Of a stretch of DNA of 64,000 nucleotides, positions 1-7,041 are shown piece by piece (position 1 is the stretch's first letter; the number at the start of each line of letters is the position of its first letter). Source of the stretch: Polaribacter sp. L3A8 (GTDB taxonomy: Bacteria > Bacteroidota > Bacteroidia > Flavobacteriales > Flavobacteriaceae); contig NZ_CP047026.1 in assembly GCF_009796785.1 (NCBI RefSeq), positions 2,896,501 through 2,960,500 of the forward strand, written 5' to 3'. The translations under genes and the position numbers were made by a program. The notes beneath the pieces are model-generated. The model was not told the origin of the DNA, searched no databases, and saw only the letters and a list, made by a program, of their open reading frames with translations.

Positions 1-1
1 C

Positions 2-568
2 TTAATTATTAAACCAATTATCTTCCATACATTTTCTGAGCTGTGTTCTTGCTCTATGAATGATAACCCATAGGTTAGACGCTGTAATATCTAATTCCTT
101 ACAAATTTCTTCGGTTTCAAACTCTTGTATGGTTTTCATTCTAAAAACCATTGCATACTTTTCTGGTAAAGCATCTATACAAGAATCTAACTGACTTTTT
201 AATTCTTCATTTTCAATTGATTTTTCAGATTGATTATCCCAACTTTGTGGCACTCTTTCTTCTAACCAATTTCCTTCATTCTCACCATCGTCATAAAAAT
301 TCATTCGAACTTCAGCTTGTCCTTTTATAGAATTTATTTTTCTATAATGATCTATTATTTTTCTTTTTAAAATTGAAATTAACCAAGTTCTTTCCGTAGA
401 TTTTCCTTGAAAATTTTTAGCAGATTTTAAACCCGCAAAAAAGGTGTCTTGAACCAAATCTTTAGCCAAATCACCATTATTTACGCGCACAACAGCATAA
501 TTATACATATAATCTGCATAATTATCTATCCATTTGTCGGTATTTAATAAAACTTGCTCTTGTATCAT
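2..568 (-). CDS. ECF-type RNA polymerase sigma factor
   Basis: This 188-residue sigma-70 family protein would direct RNA polymerase to a specific set of promoters. Region 2 is visible at about residues 35-75 (DLVQDTFF, then RTWLISILKRKIIDHYRK). Region 4 is visible at about residues 135-180 (LPEKYAMVFRMK, then a helix-turn-helix ending in WVIIHRARTQLRKC). Regions 1 and 3 are absent, as in extracytoplasmic-function sigma factors. The stop codon lies at the very edge of the window, so any co-transcribed anti-sigma gene would be outside it. Target genes cannot be told from the sequence. This one is not close to the FecI-like sigma factor at 28.2 kb. Confidence 0.9.
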   Translation of the reverse strand: MIQEQVLLNTDKWIDNYADYMYNYAVVRVNNGDLAKDLVQDTFFAGLKSAKNFQGKSTERTWLISILKRKIIDHYRKINSIKGQAEVRMNFYDDGENEGNWLEERVPQSWDNQSEKSIENEELKSQLDSCIDALPEKYAMVFRMKTIQEFETEEICKELDITASNLWVIIHRARTQLRKCMEDNWFNN

Positions 569-864
569 TTTATAATAAAGCCCAAATATAGTGCAATTTT
601 TTATTAAAAATCGCTTTACAATTTCCTCTTATTTTAGTATAAGTAAAACAACTATTTCTTTTAACGCTATTTTAACAAAAAAAAAAATTTGATAGTGAAA
701 GAAAATGAAAGGAGAAACACAATATAAAAAACTTATTTACAGTTCATTAAAATTAAATTGATACTTAATTTAATTCTAGAAAAATAGTGATCTCTGCAAA
801 ATATAAACTTGTTACATATTTGTTGCTTTTTCATACATTTACATATACATAAAAAACAAAAAGT

Positions 865-1683
865 ATGTCAACAGCAAAGAAAGAATATAAAAAAGTTACT
901 GTAAAATCTCTAGTAGATATGAAGAAGAATGGAGAGAAAATTTCCATGTTAACTGCGTATGACTTTACAATGGCAAAAATTTTAGATGGGGCTGGTATTG
1001 ATGTTCTTTTAGTAGGAGATTCTGCCTCTAACGTTATGGCGGGTCATGAAACTACATTACCTATTACTTTAGATCAAATGATTTATCATGCTAGTTCTGT
1101 AGTTAGAGCAATTAGTCGCTGTTTGGTGGTGGTAGATTTACCTTTTGGTAGTTATCAATCTGATCCAAAAGAAGCGCTACGTTCTGCTATTAGAATTATG
1201 AAAGAAAGTGGCGGGCATTCTATAAAATTAGAAGGTGGTAAAGAAATTAAAGAATCTATAAAACGTATTTTAAATGCAGGTATTCCAGTAATGGGGCATT
1301 TAGGTTTAACGCCACAATCTATCTATAAATTTGGTACATATACCGTTAGAGCTAAAGAAGAGGAAGAAGCAGATCAATTAATGGAAGATGCTTTAATGTT
1401 AGAAAAAATTGGTTGTTTTGCCGTTGTTTTAGAAAAAGTACCTGCAAAATTAGCTAAAAAAGTAGCCGACGCAATCTCTATTCCGGTAATTGGTATTGGA
1501 GCCGGAAATGGTGTAGATGGTCAAGTTTTAGTTACCCATGATATGCTTGGAATGACACATGAATTTCATCCTCGTTTTTTACGTAGGTATTTAGATTTAT
1601 ATAAAGACATGACAGGTGCTTTTGAAACTTATATTGATGATGTAAAAAGTGGAGATTTTCCTAATGATAAAGAACAGTATTAG
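865..1683 (+). CDS. panB: 3-methyl-2-oxobutanoate hydroxymethyltransferase
   Basis: PanB transfers a hydroxymethyl group from 5,10-methylene-tetrahydrofolate to 2-oxoisovalerate, making ketopantoate, the first committed step of pantothenate and coenzyme A synthesis in the cytoplasm. The 272-residue length fits the family. Visible family motifs are the Mg-binding [20 protein letters not shown] stretch near residue 50, a GHLGLTPQS segment near 145, and the catalytic glutamate in VVLEKVP near residue 190. No panC or panD lies nearby, so the pathway is dispersed. The next gene on this strand is an unrelated S23-type gene 110 bp downstream. Confidence 0.96.
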   Translation: MSTAKKEYKKVTVKSLVDMKKNGEKISMLTAYDFTMAKILDGAGIDVLLVGDSASNVMAGHETTLPITLDQMIYHASSVVRAISRCLVVVDLPFGSYQSDPKEALRSAIRIMKESGGHSIKLEGGKEIKESIKRILNAGIPVMGHLGLTPQSIYKFGTYTVRAKEEEEADQLMEDALMLEKIGCFAVVLEKVPAKLAKKVADAISIPVIGIGAGNGVDGQVLVTHDMLGMTHEFHPRFLRRYLDLYKDMTGAFETYIDDVKSGDFPNDKEQY

Positions 1684-1793
1684 GTAGCTGTTATTAGATA
1701 ATTAGATTGTTAGATTTGAAGTAAACATTCTAAAATTGGATGAATGAAACTAGCAATTTATTAACAATCTAGTTATTTAAAAATTTATAAAAT

Positions 1794-2147
1794 ATGCACA
1801 GGTATAAAGATTTAAAATTCTGGCAATTAAGTAGAGCATTTTGCACTGATATCTACATTGTTACTAAGACTTTTCCTTCTGATGAAAAGTTTGGATTAAT
1901 TTCTCAACTAAGAAGAGCAGTAGTCTCTATACCTTCTAATATCGCTGAAGGAACAGCTAAAAGTTCAAATAAAGATTTTAAACGCTTTCTAAGAATTTCT
2001 TTAGGATCTTGTTATGAAATAGAAACACAACTTTTAATTTCCTTTGATTTAGGTTTTATAGATAAAAAAGAACTTGAGAATCTTAATAACACTCTTCAAC
2101 AAGTTATTAAAATGATGTCTAAGTTTAATTCTTCTCTAAAAATCTAA
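1794..2147 (+). CDS. Four-helix bundle protein of the S23 (23S rRNA intervening-sequence) family
   Basis: This 117-residue protein has the S23 family hallmarks: KDLKFWQLSR at the start, LISQLRRAVVSIPSNIAEG in the middle, then FLRISLGSCYEIETQL. Members fold as a pentamer-forming four-helix bundle. They are found both in insertions within 23S rRNA genes and, as here, free between ordinary genes; their biochemical role is unknown. The stop codon falls inside an exact 16-bp direct repeat (2135-2150 and 2159-2174). The flanks on both sides are made of short TCTAAA/TTAGAT-like words, which suggests the gene was inserted between panB and the dehydrogenase. Confidence 0.9.
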   Translation: MHRYKDLKFWQLSRAFCTDIYIVTKTFPSDEKFGLISQLRRAVVSIPSNIAEGTAKSSNKDFKRFLRISLGSCYEIETQLLISFDLGFIDKKELENLNNTLQQVIKMMSKFNSSLKI

Positions 2148-2174
2148 AATTCCAATAATCTAAAAATCTAAAAT
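2135..2174. repeat. Exact 16-bp direct repeat at the S23 gene / dehydrogenase junction
   Basis: TCTAAAAATCTAAAAT occurs at 2135-2150 and again at 2159-2174, separated by 8 bases. The first copy contains the S23 gene stop codon, and the second ends in the ATG of the dehydrogenase. Similar TTAGAT/TCTAAA words lie upstream of the S23 gene at about 1695-1735. It may be the footprint of an insertion or simple slippage. Confidence 0.7.
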
Positions 2175-3111
2175 GAAAATATTACATCTAGACGCTAACC
2201 ACGCGCTTTTAATAAATCAATTAAATGATTTAGGATATCAAAACGATGAAGATTACACGTCTTCTAAAGAAGAAATTGAAGCTAAAATTCATTTATACGA
2301 TGGATTTATCATTAGAAGTCGTTTTTCTATTGATAAAGCTTTTTTAGACAAAGCCACAAACCTAAAATTTATTGGACGTGTTGGTGCAGGTTTAGAGAAT
2401 ATAGATTGTACGTATGCAGAAAGCAAAGACGTTACATTAATTGCTGCTCCAGAAGGAAATAGAAACGCCGTTGGAGAACATGCCTTAGGTATGTTATTAT
2501 CATTATTTAACAAGCTTAATAAAGCTGATAAAGAAGTTAGAAACGGAAAATGGTTGCGCGAAGAAAACCGCGGAATTGAGCTAGACGGAAGAACGGTTGG
2601 GTTAATTGGCTATGGAAACATGGGGAAATCATTTGCTAAAAAACTACGTGGTTTTAATGTGGAAGTTTTGTGTTATGATATAAAACCAAATGTTGGTGAT
2701 GCAAATTGCAAACAAGTTTCATTAAAAGAATTACAAGAAAAAGCAGCCATTTTAAGTTTACACACACCGCAAACTGAACTGACAAAAAACATGATAAACA
2801 CTGATTTTATCAATGGGTTTAAAAAGAATTTTTGGTTGATAAATACGGCTCGTGGAAAATCTGTTGTAACAAAAGATTTAGTTTCTGCTTTAAAATCAGG
2901 TAAAATATTAGGCGCAGGTTTAGATGTTTTAGAGTATGAAAAAACTTCTTTCGAAAACCTTTTTTCTGATGATAAAATGCCGGAAGCTTTTCAATATTTA
3001 ATAAATTCAGAACAAGTGCTTCTATCTCCACATGTGGCAGGTTGGACAATTGAAAGCAAAGAACGATTAGCACAAACAATTGTAGATAAAATTAAAGCAA
3101 AATTCTACTAG
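2173..3111 (+). CDS. D-2-hydroxyacid dehydrogenase (phosphoglycerate dehydrogenase-like)
   Basis: This 312-residue cytoplasmic oxidoreductase has the two-part layout of NAD-dependent D-2-hydroxyacid dehydrogenases. The outer substrate domain carries FIGRVGAGLENID near residue 75. The inner Rossmann domain begins with VGLIGYGNMGKSFAKKL near residue 150, the glycine-rich NAD loop. Catalytic residues are visible as the arginine in INTARGKSV, the glutamate in the LDVLEYE region, and the histidine in LLSPHVAGWT. It lacks the ACT domain of long SerA proteins. Substrate is not proven: phosphoglycerate and other 2-hydroxy acids are all possible. Confidence 0.88.
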   Translation: MKILHLDANHALLINQLNDLGYQNDEDYTSSKEEIEAKIHLYDGFIIRSRFSIDKAFLDKATNLKFIGRVGAGLENIDCTYAESKDVTLIAAPEGNRNAVGEHALGMLLSLFNKLNKADKEVRNGKWLREENRGIELDGRTVGLIGYGNMGKSFAKKLRGFNVEVLCYDIKPNVGDANCKQVSLKELQEKAAILSLHTPQTELTKNMINTDFINGFKKNFWLINTARGKSVVTKDLVSALKSGKILGAGLDVLEYEKTSFENLFSDDKMPEAFQYLINSEQVLLSPHVAGWTIESKERLAQTIVDKIKAKFY

Positions 3112-3139
3112 TTTCTAATCTTTATAAAAACTTAAAGAA

Positions 3140-3526
3140 ATGAAAAATAGAGTAACAGGCATTGGTGGTGTATTTTTTAAAACTGAAGATGCTAAAACAA
3201 CAAAAGAATGGTATAAAAATCATTTAGGTTTTAACACCGACGATTGGGGTTGTACTTTTTGGTGGAAAGACAAAGATGGTAATAAATGTTCTACACAATG
3301 GAGTCCGTTTCCTAAAGACACCAATCATTTTAAACCTTCTAAAAAAGACTTTATGTTTAATTACAGAGTTGAAAATTTAGCTGAATTATTGGTAGAATTA
3401 AAAAAAGAAGGCGTTACCATTTTAGGTGAAATAGAAGAATATGACTACGGTAAATTTGGTTGGATATTAGATAACGAAGGAAACAAAATTGAACTTTGGG
3501 AACCTATAGACAAAGCCTTTCTTTAA
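3140..3526 (+). CDS. VOC (glyoxalase/bleomycin-resistance) superfamily protein
   Basis: This 128-residue protein has the paired beta-alpha-beta-beta-beta modules of the vicinal oxygen chelate fold. Visible marks are GIGGVFFKTEDAKTTKEWYKNHLGF at the start and GKFGWILDNEGNKIELWEP at the end, where the glutamate is the usual metal ligand. Such proteins bind a divalent metal and serve as isomerases, dioxygenases or drug-binding proteins. The actual substrate cannot be read from the sequence. It sits 28 bp after the dehydrogenase and could be co-transcribed with it. Confidence 0.85.
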   Translation: MKNRVTGIGGVFFKTEDAKTTKEWYKNHLGFNTDDWGCTFWWKDKDGNKCSTQWSPFPKDTNHFKPSKKDFMFNYRVENLAELLVELKKEGVTILGEIEEYDYGKFGWILDNEGNKIELWEPIDKAFL

Positions 3527-3547
3527 TATTAAACTTAATCTAAAATT

Positions 3548-3982
3548 ATGTCAGAAAAAAATAAAAATACCGAAGAAAAAATACAAGATACAGTAAACTC
3601 TATTGCCAAAGAAAGCATAGAAAATACCAACCAAAAAACTAGTGAACTTGCTGATGTAGCAAAAAATAAAACAGCTGAATTTGTTGAGGATGCTAAAGAA
3701 GTTCTAGAAAGTGCTAAGGAAAAAGTAAGTGATTTTTTATCTGATGAAAATATAGAAAAAGTAAAACATAACGCAGAAAAATATACAGAAGTTGCCAAAG
3801 AAAAAGCAGCTAAGTTTGCAGAAGATAATAAAGAAACCTTTGAAGAAATTAAAGAGAATGCATCTGAAATAGTAGGACAAGCTGCAGAACATTTAGCTGA
3901 TTTTACAGAAGATGCAAAAGAAGAAATAAAGGAGATTAAAGAAAAGTCTAAAAGCTTTTTACAACGTCTGTTTAAAAAGTAA
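3548..3982 (+). CDS. Charged helical protein, LEA/YtxH-like
   Basis: This 144-residue protein is almost entirely made of alanine, lysine and glutamate in 11-residue-like amphipathic repeats (for example SAKEKVSDFL, VAKEKAAKFAED, ENASEIVGQAAEHL, DAKEEIKEIKEKS). It has no signal peptide and no clear membrane span. The pattern resembles late-embryogenesis-abundant or YtxH-type stress proteins, which are largely disordered or form amphipathic helices. The end QRLFKK is basic. It lies between the VOC gene and the DoxX-like gene with short gaps of 21 and 15 bp, so one transcript is likely. No enzymatic function is suggested. Confidence 0.7.
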   Translation: MSEKNKNTEEKIQDTVNSIAKESIENTNQKTSELADVAKNKTAEFVEDAKEVLESAKEKVSDFLSDENIEKVKHNAEKYTEVAKEKAAKFAEDNKETFEEIKENASEIVGQAAEHLADFTEDAKEEIKEIKEKSKSFLQRLFKK

Positions 3983-3997
3983 AAAAGAAAAATAATT

Positions 3998-4396
3998 ATG
4001 CGTTTTTTATCTAACTACCCTACAGAAATTTTAATCTTACTCTTTTTAATTATTACTTATTTAATATCCGCCATCGAAAAAATAGTAGATTGGAAAGGAA
4101 GTGTACTGTATATAAAAGATCATTTTAAAAACTCTCCTTTAAAAAATGGGGTGCCATTTTTATTAGCCATTCTTTTAGTTGTAGAAATTATTGCTGTGGT
4201 ATTAATGATTATTGGAGTGTATCAAATTTATACTTTAGAAATAAAAGAAATTGCTTTACTAGGAATAGAGCTTTCTGCGATTAGTATAATTTTTATGCTT
4301 ATCGGACAGCGTTTGGCAAAAGATTATCCAGGAGCGATGTCTTTAGGTGTCTATTTTATCATCACACTTTGTGGTGCATATTTATTAAATAGTTAA
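3998..4396 (+). CDS. DoxX-like small integral membrane protein
   Basis: This 132-residue protein has four hydrophobic stretches at about residues 8-26, 47-71, 82-103 and 112-130, matching the four-helix layout of DoxX-like inner-membrane proteins. The loop after the first helix carries AIEKIVDWKGSVLYIKDHFKNSPL, typical of the family. The function in Bacteroidota is unknown. A hairpin terminator follows at 4437. A decayed second copy of this gene lies at 5637-5980 and shares clear base-by-base similarity. Confidence 0.8.
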   Translation: MRFLSNYPTEILILLFLIITYLISAIEKIVDWKGSVLYIKDHFKNSPLKNGVPFLLAILLVVEIIAVVLMIIGVYQIYTLEIKEIALLGIELSAISIIFMLIGQRLAKDYPGAMSLGVYFIITLCGAYLLNS

Positions 4397-4436
4397 AATT
4401 GATAGTTTTTTATTAATTCAATAAATAATACCTATA

Positions 4437-4473
4437 AAAAACCCTTTTAAAACAAGCCTTTTAAGAGGTTTTT
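4437..4473. terminator. Hairpin terminator after doxX-like gene
   Basis: The arms at 4437-4450 and 4461-4473 pair with one G-U and one bulged base around a 10-base loop, followed by Ts. It is the sister copy of the perfect hairpin at 6025-6058 and probably ends transcription of the doxX-like gene. Confidence 0.7.
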
Positions 4474-4539
4474 AAATTTTACTAAAGGATAATACTATTC
4501 TATACGTAAAAACAAAATATAGATAGTTAAAAATCGTTT

Positions 4540-5299
4540 TTAGCTCTTTTTTAGTACATATATAAAAAAAGAATACTCAGAGGTAGCTCTACCCCTTAAG
4601 TTTGAAACAAATACTCTATGAAAAGCTTTAAAAAATTCATTTTACCTGTTTTGTGTTTTTCACTTAAAAGTGATACATAATAAGAAACAAACTTTATTGG
4701 TAAAATTTTTTATACAATCCTATTGTCTTCAAAAAATATTTTGCGAATAGAACTTTGAGAAAAAGACAAAAGATATCTTGGTACATCAAAATAAGCCTAG
4801 TACTCTTTATCATATTTTGCACCATCACTTTTGATATTCGACACCACAATGATTAATCTTCCATTATCAGAAAGTAATTCTTGTAGTTTTAAAATATAAT
4901 CAGATAAATTTTCCAGATGCTCTAAAACGTGTCAAAGTATAATTACATTAAATTTTCTATTTTTAGTAACTCTTCTTTTAAAAGAACACCTGTCCTCTCC
5001 CCTATATCTAAAATACTTTTCTATTTAATTTTAAAATAATTAATTAAACTTAGCGTTCTATTTAGGTTTCTATTTTTTACAGATTGATATACTTTATCTA
5101 TAAATGATTTTTTACGATTTGTAAACGAAATATAATTTTCACTTTTATAGTAGTTTTATAAATCTACAAGAACAAGTAAAGTTACCAACATATCATATTC
5201 TGCATTAAACATTACCTCGTACGTTTCATCGGATACAGTAAAATATTTGCAATTAAAAAAAGGTACTAATTTTTTGTGAAGTACTCTTTTTTTAGCCAT
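4540..5299 (-). pseudogene. Decayed copy of the SAM-dependent methyltransferase gene
   Basis: Base-by-base this region follows the intact gene at 6126-7007, with scattered substitutions, small indels and one deletion of roughly 80-100 bp around the SAM-binding segment. A tryptophan codon of the intact gene (TGG, in LWHVLEH) is TGA here at 4932-4934. The likely old start codon is at 5297-5299, matching residue 9 of the longest reading of the intact gene. No long open frame remains. Confidence 0.85.
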
Positions 5300-5320
5300 A
5301 TTTTTTACTTTTTTATAAAG

Positions 5321-5336
5321 TGTTCCACGAGGAACA
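5321..5336. promoter_or_regulatory. parS-like palindrome inside the decayed duplication
   Basis: TGTTCCACGAGGAACA is identical over all 16 bases to the site at 7007-7022, although flanking DNA has drifted. It differs from the bacterial parS consensus TGTTNCACGTGAAACA at two positions. Persistence in otherwise decayed DNA hints at selection, but chance survival is possible. Confidence 0.5.
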
Positions 5337-5351
5337 TCAACAACTTTTTCT

Positions 5352-5636
5352 TAATTATATCTTCCATGTACACTAACAGAACAGAAATATAGCTAGAGGA
5401 AACACCACTAATTCTACTTACTTGTGATATTGATAAAAATTAAATGTTACTTAACTTTTCTCTAACTTCAAAAGAAAGTGACTTTACTTTTTGATAATTA
5501 AACAATCAACTAAAACACCTATCTACATTTCATACTTTGTTAAAACAAAAAATTCTTTTCTTTGGGTTTATAAAGTAGCATTACCATCAACCATTAATCT
5601 TTTAAAAACTGTTTCTTCATAACCTAAAGTAAAAGT
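5352..5636 (-). pseudogene. mnmG: Decayed 3' fragment of mnmG
   Basis: The part up to about 5496 matches the last ~50 codons of intact mnmG (7042 onward). The part from about 5497 matches the mnmG segment near 7661-7800, so about 450 bp between them has been lost. Frames are broken by indels, and the 5' half of the gene was never included in the duplication. It ends abruptly against the doxX-like remnant. Confidence 0.8.
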
Positions 5637-5980
5637 AATCTTACTGATTTTAATTATTACTTACTTAATATCCGCAGTAGAAAAAATAGTAAACAAGAAA
5701 GAAAATGTACTTTTAAAACTTAACTTAAAAAAAACCTTGTCCTGTTATATTAGCCATTATTTTAGTTGTAGAAATTATTGCAGTGGTATTAATGATCGTT
5801 GAAGTATATTAAATTTATACTTCAGAGACAAAAAAATGCTTTACTTAGAATAGAGCTTACTGAGATCTGTATAAATTTTTATGCTTATTGGCCAGCTTTT
5901 AGCAAAAGAGTATAAAAGAGCCATGTCTTTAGGTATGTAATTTGTAACTACACTTTTCGATATTTATTAACTAAATAGTT
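5637..5980 (+). pseudogene. Decayed copy of the DoxX-like membrane protein gene
   Basis: This region parallels the intact doxX-like gene from about its tenth codon to its end. It lacks the start and has an in-frame TAA at 5810-5812, where the intact gene has a glutamine codon (GVYQIY becomes V-Y-stop). Several small indels also break the frame. Confidence 0.85.
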
Positions 5981-6024
5981 AGAATTTATAGTTTTTTATT
6001 AATTCGATAAACAATACTTATAAA

Positions 6025-6058
6025 AAAACCTCTTAAAACAAGCGTCTTAAGAGGTTTT
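6025..6058. terminator. Bidirectional hairpin terminator
   Basis: A perfect 12-bp stem (AAAACCTCTTAA at 6025-6036, complement at 6047-6058) encloses a 10-base loop, with A-run before and T-run after. It can end the minus-strand methyltransferase/mnmG transcript and formerly also the doxX copy. Confidence 0.85.
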
Positions 6059-6125
6059 TAATATTCTATAAACAACTAATACTCTTTAACTATTAAACGT
6101 TAAGTACAGTTAGTTAAAATCGTTT

Positions 6126-7007
6126 TTAATTCTTTTTAAGCACGTATATTAAAGAAGAATATTCAGAAGTAGTTCTAGCCCTTAAGTTTGAAACAAATCC
6201 TCTATGAAAAGCCTTAAGAATGTTCATTTTACCAGTTTTATATTTTTCACTTAAAAGCGATACATAATAAGAATCAAATTTCATTGGTAAAGTTTGCTCT
6301 ACAATGATATTGTCTTCAGAAAATATTTTACGAATAGAATTTTGAGAGAAATGCCAAAGATGTCTTGGTACATCAAAAGCAGCCCAGTATTCCTTATAAT
6401 ATTTAGCATCATCACTTTTATGATTTGGTACCGCAATGATTAATCTTCCATTATCAGAAAGTAATTCTTTAAGTTTCAAAATATAATCAGATAAATGTTC
6501 TACATGTTCTAAAACGTGCCAAAGTGTAATTACATCAAACTTTTCATTTACAACTTTTAGTAACTCTTCTTTTAAAATCACCCCTTTTTCTTTTGCAATA
6601 TTTCTTGCATCAGCACTTGGTTCTACACCAGAAACAGTCCAATTATTAGCAGCACATATTTTTAAAAAATCTCCTGTTCCTGCTCCTACATCTAAAATAC
6701 TTTTTGATTCCGTTTTAAAAGAATTAATTAAATCTAATTTTCTTTTTAAGGTAATGTTTTTTACAGATTGATATACTTTATCCATAAACGATTTTTTACT
6801 ATCTGTATGTGAAATATAATTTTCGCTTTTATAGTAATTTTCTAAATCTATAGGCACAGGTGATGTTACAAGCATATCATACTCTTTATTAAACATTACC
6901 TCGTACGTTTCGTCAGATACCGTAAAATCTTTACAATTTAAAAAAGGCACTAACCTTTTGTGAAGCCCTCTTTTTTCCCCCATAATTTTTCTTTTTTTAT
7001 ATAACAT
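6126..7007 (-). CDS. Class I SAM-dependent methyltransferase
   Basis: This 293-residue cytoplasmic protein carries the S-adenosylmethionine-binding motif ILDVGAGTGDFLKI near residue 103 and the later LWHVLEHVEH and GRLIIAVPNHKS segments of Methyltransf_11/23-type enzymes. The substrate is unknown; relatives act on small molecules, quinones or glycans. The longest start (7007) overlaps the parS-like palindrome. The ATG at 6981-6983, giving MGEKRG, is an alternative supported by the matching position in the decayed copy. It is the last gene of a minus-strand run with mnmG, 34 bp downstream of that gene. Confidence 0.88.
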   Translation of the reverse strand: MLYKKRKIMGEKRGLHKRLVPFLNCKDFTVSDETYEVMFNKEYDMLVTSPVPIDLENYYKSENYISHTDSKKSFMDKVYQSVKNITLKRKLDLINSFKTESKSILDVGAGTGDFLKICAANNWTVSGVEPSADARNIAKEKGVILKEELLKVVNEKFDVITLWHVLEHVEHLSDYILKLKELLSDNGRLIIAVPNHKSDDAKYYKEYWAAFDVPRHLWHFSQNSIRKIFSEDNIIVEQTLPMKFDSYYVSLLSEKYKTGKMNILKAFHRGFVSNLRARTTSEYSSLIYVLKKN

Positions 7008-7022
7008 GTTCCACGAGGAACA
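7007..7022. promoter_or_regulatory. parS-like palindrome between mnmG and methyltransferase
   Basis: TGTTCCACGAGGAACA is a near-perfect inverted repeat (TGTTCC/GGAACA around ACGA). It matches the bacterial parS consensus TGTTNCACGTGAAACA except at two positions. ParB would bind such sites to organise the origin region for segregation. A simple RNA hairpin role is an alternative. Confidence 0.5.
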
Positions 7023-7041
7023 CTAGCAATTTTTTTTTAAT

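Larger units (their letters stand above)
4028..5636. repeat. Decayed first unit of a tandem duplication (unit 2 is about 5637-7800)
   Basis: Reading on from the intact doxX-like gene, this unit matches in order the doxX tail, the terminator, the methyltransferase gene and the 3' portion of mnmG. The second unit (5637 to about 7800) repeats the same order with intact methyltransferase and mnmG. The junction is sharp near 5636, where mnmG-like sequence meets doxX-like sequence. The first unit is shorter because of internal deletions: about 80-100 bp in the methyltransferase part and roughly 450 bp inside the mnmG part. The broken copies are the methyltransferase and mnmG parts of unit 1 and the doxX part of unit 2, so each gene kept exactly one working copy. 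Confidence 0.85.

Noticed and set aside
569..864. Short frame (18 codons) and regulatory elements before panB
   Set aside because: The frame is too short and has no coding sign; I saw no clear promoter box, and nothing else in this 296-bp gap.
4397..6125. Intergenic RNA gene or small ORFs
   Set aside because: All of the stretch is explained by the decayed duplication; remaining frames are short and follow the broken genes.
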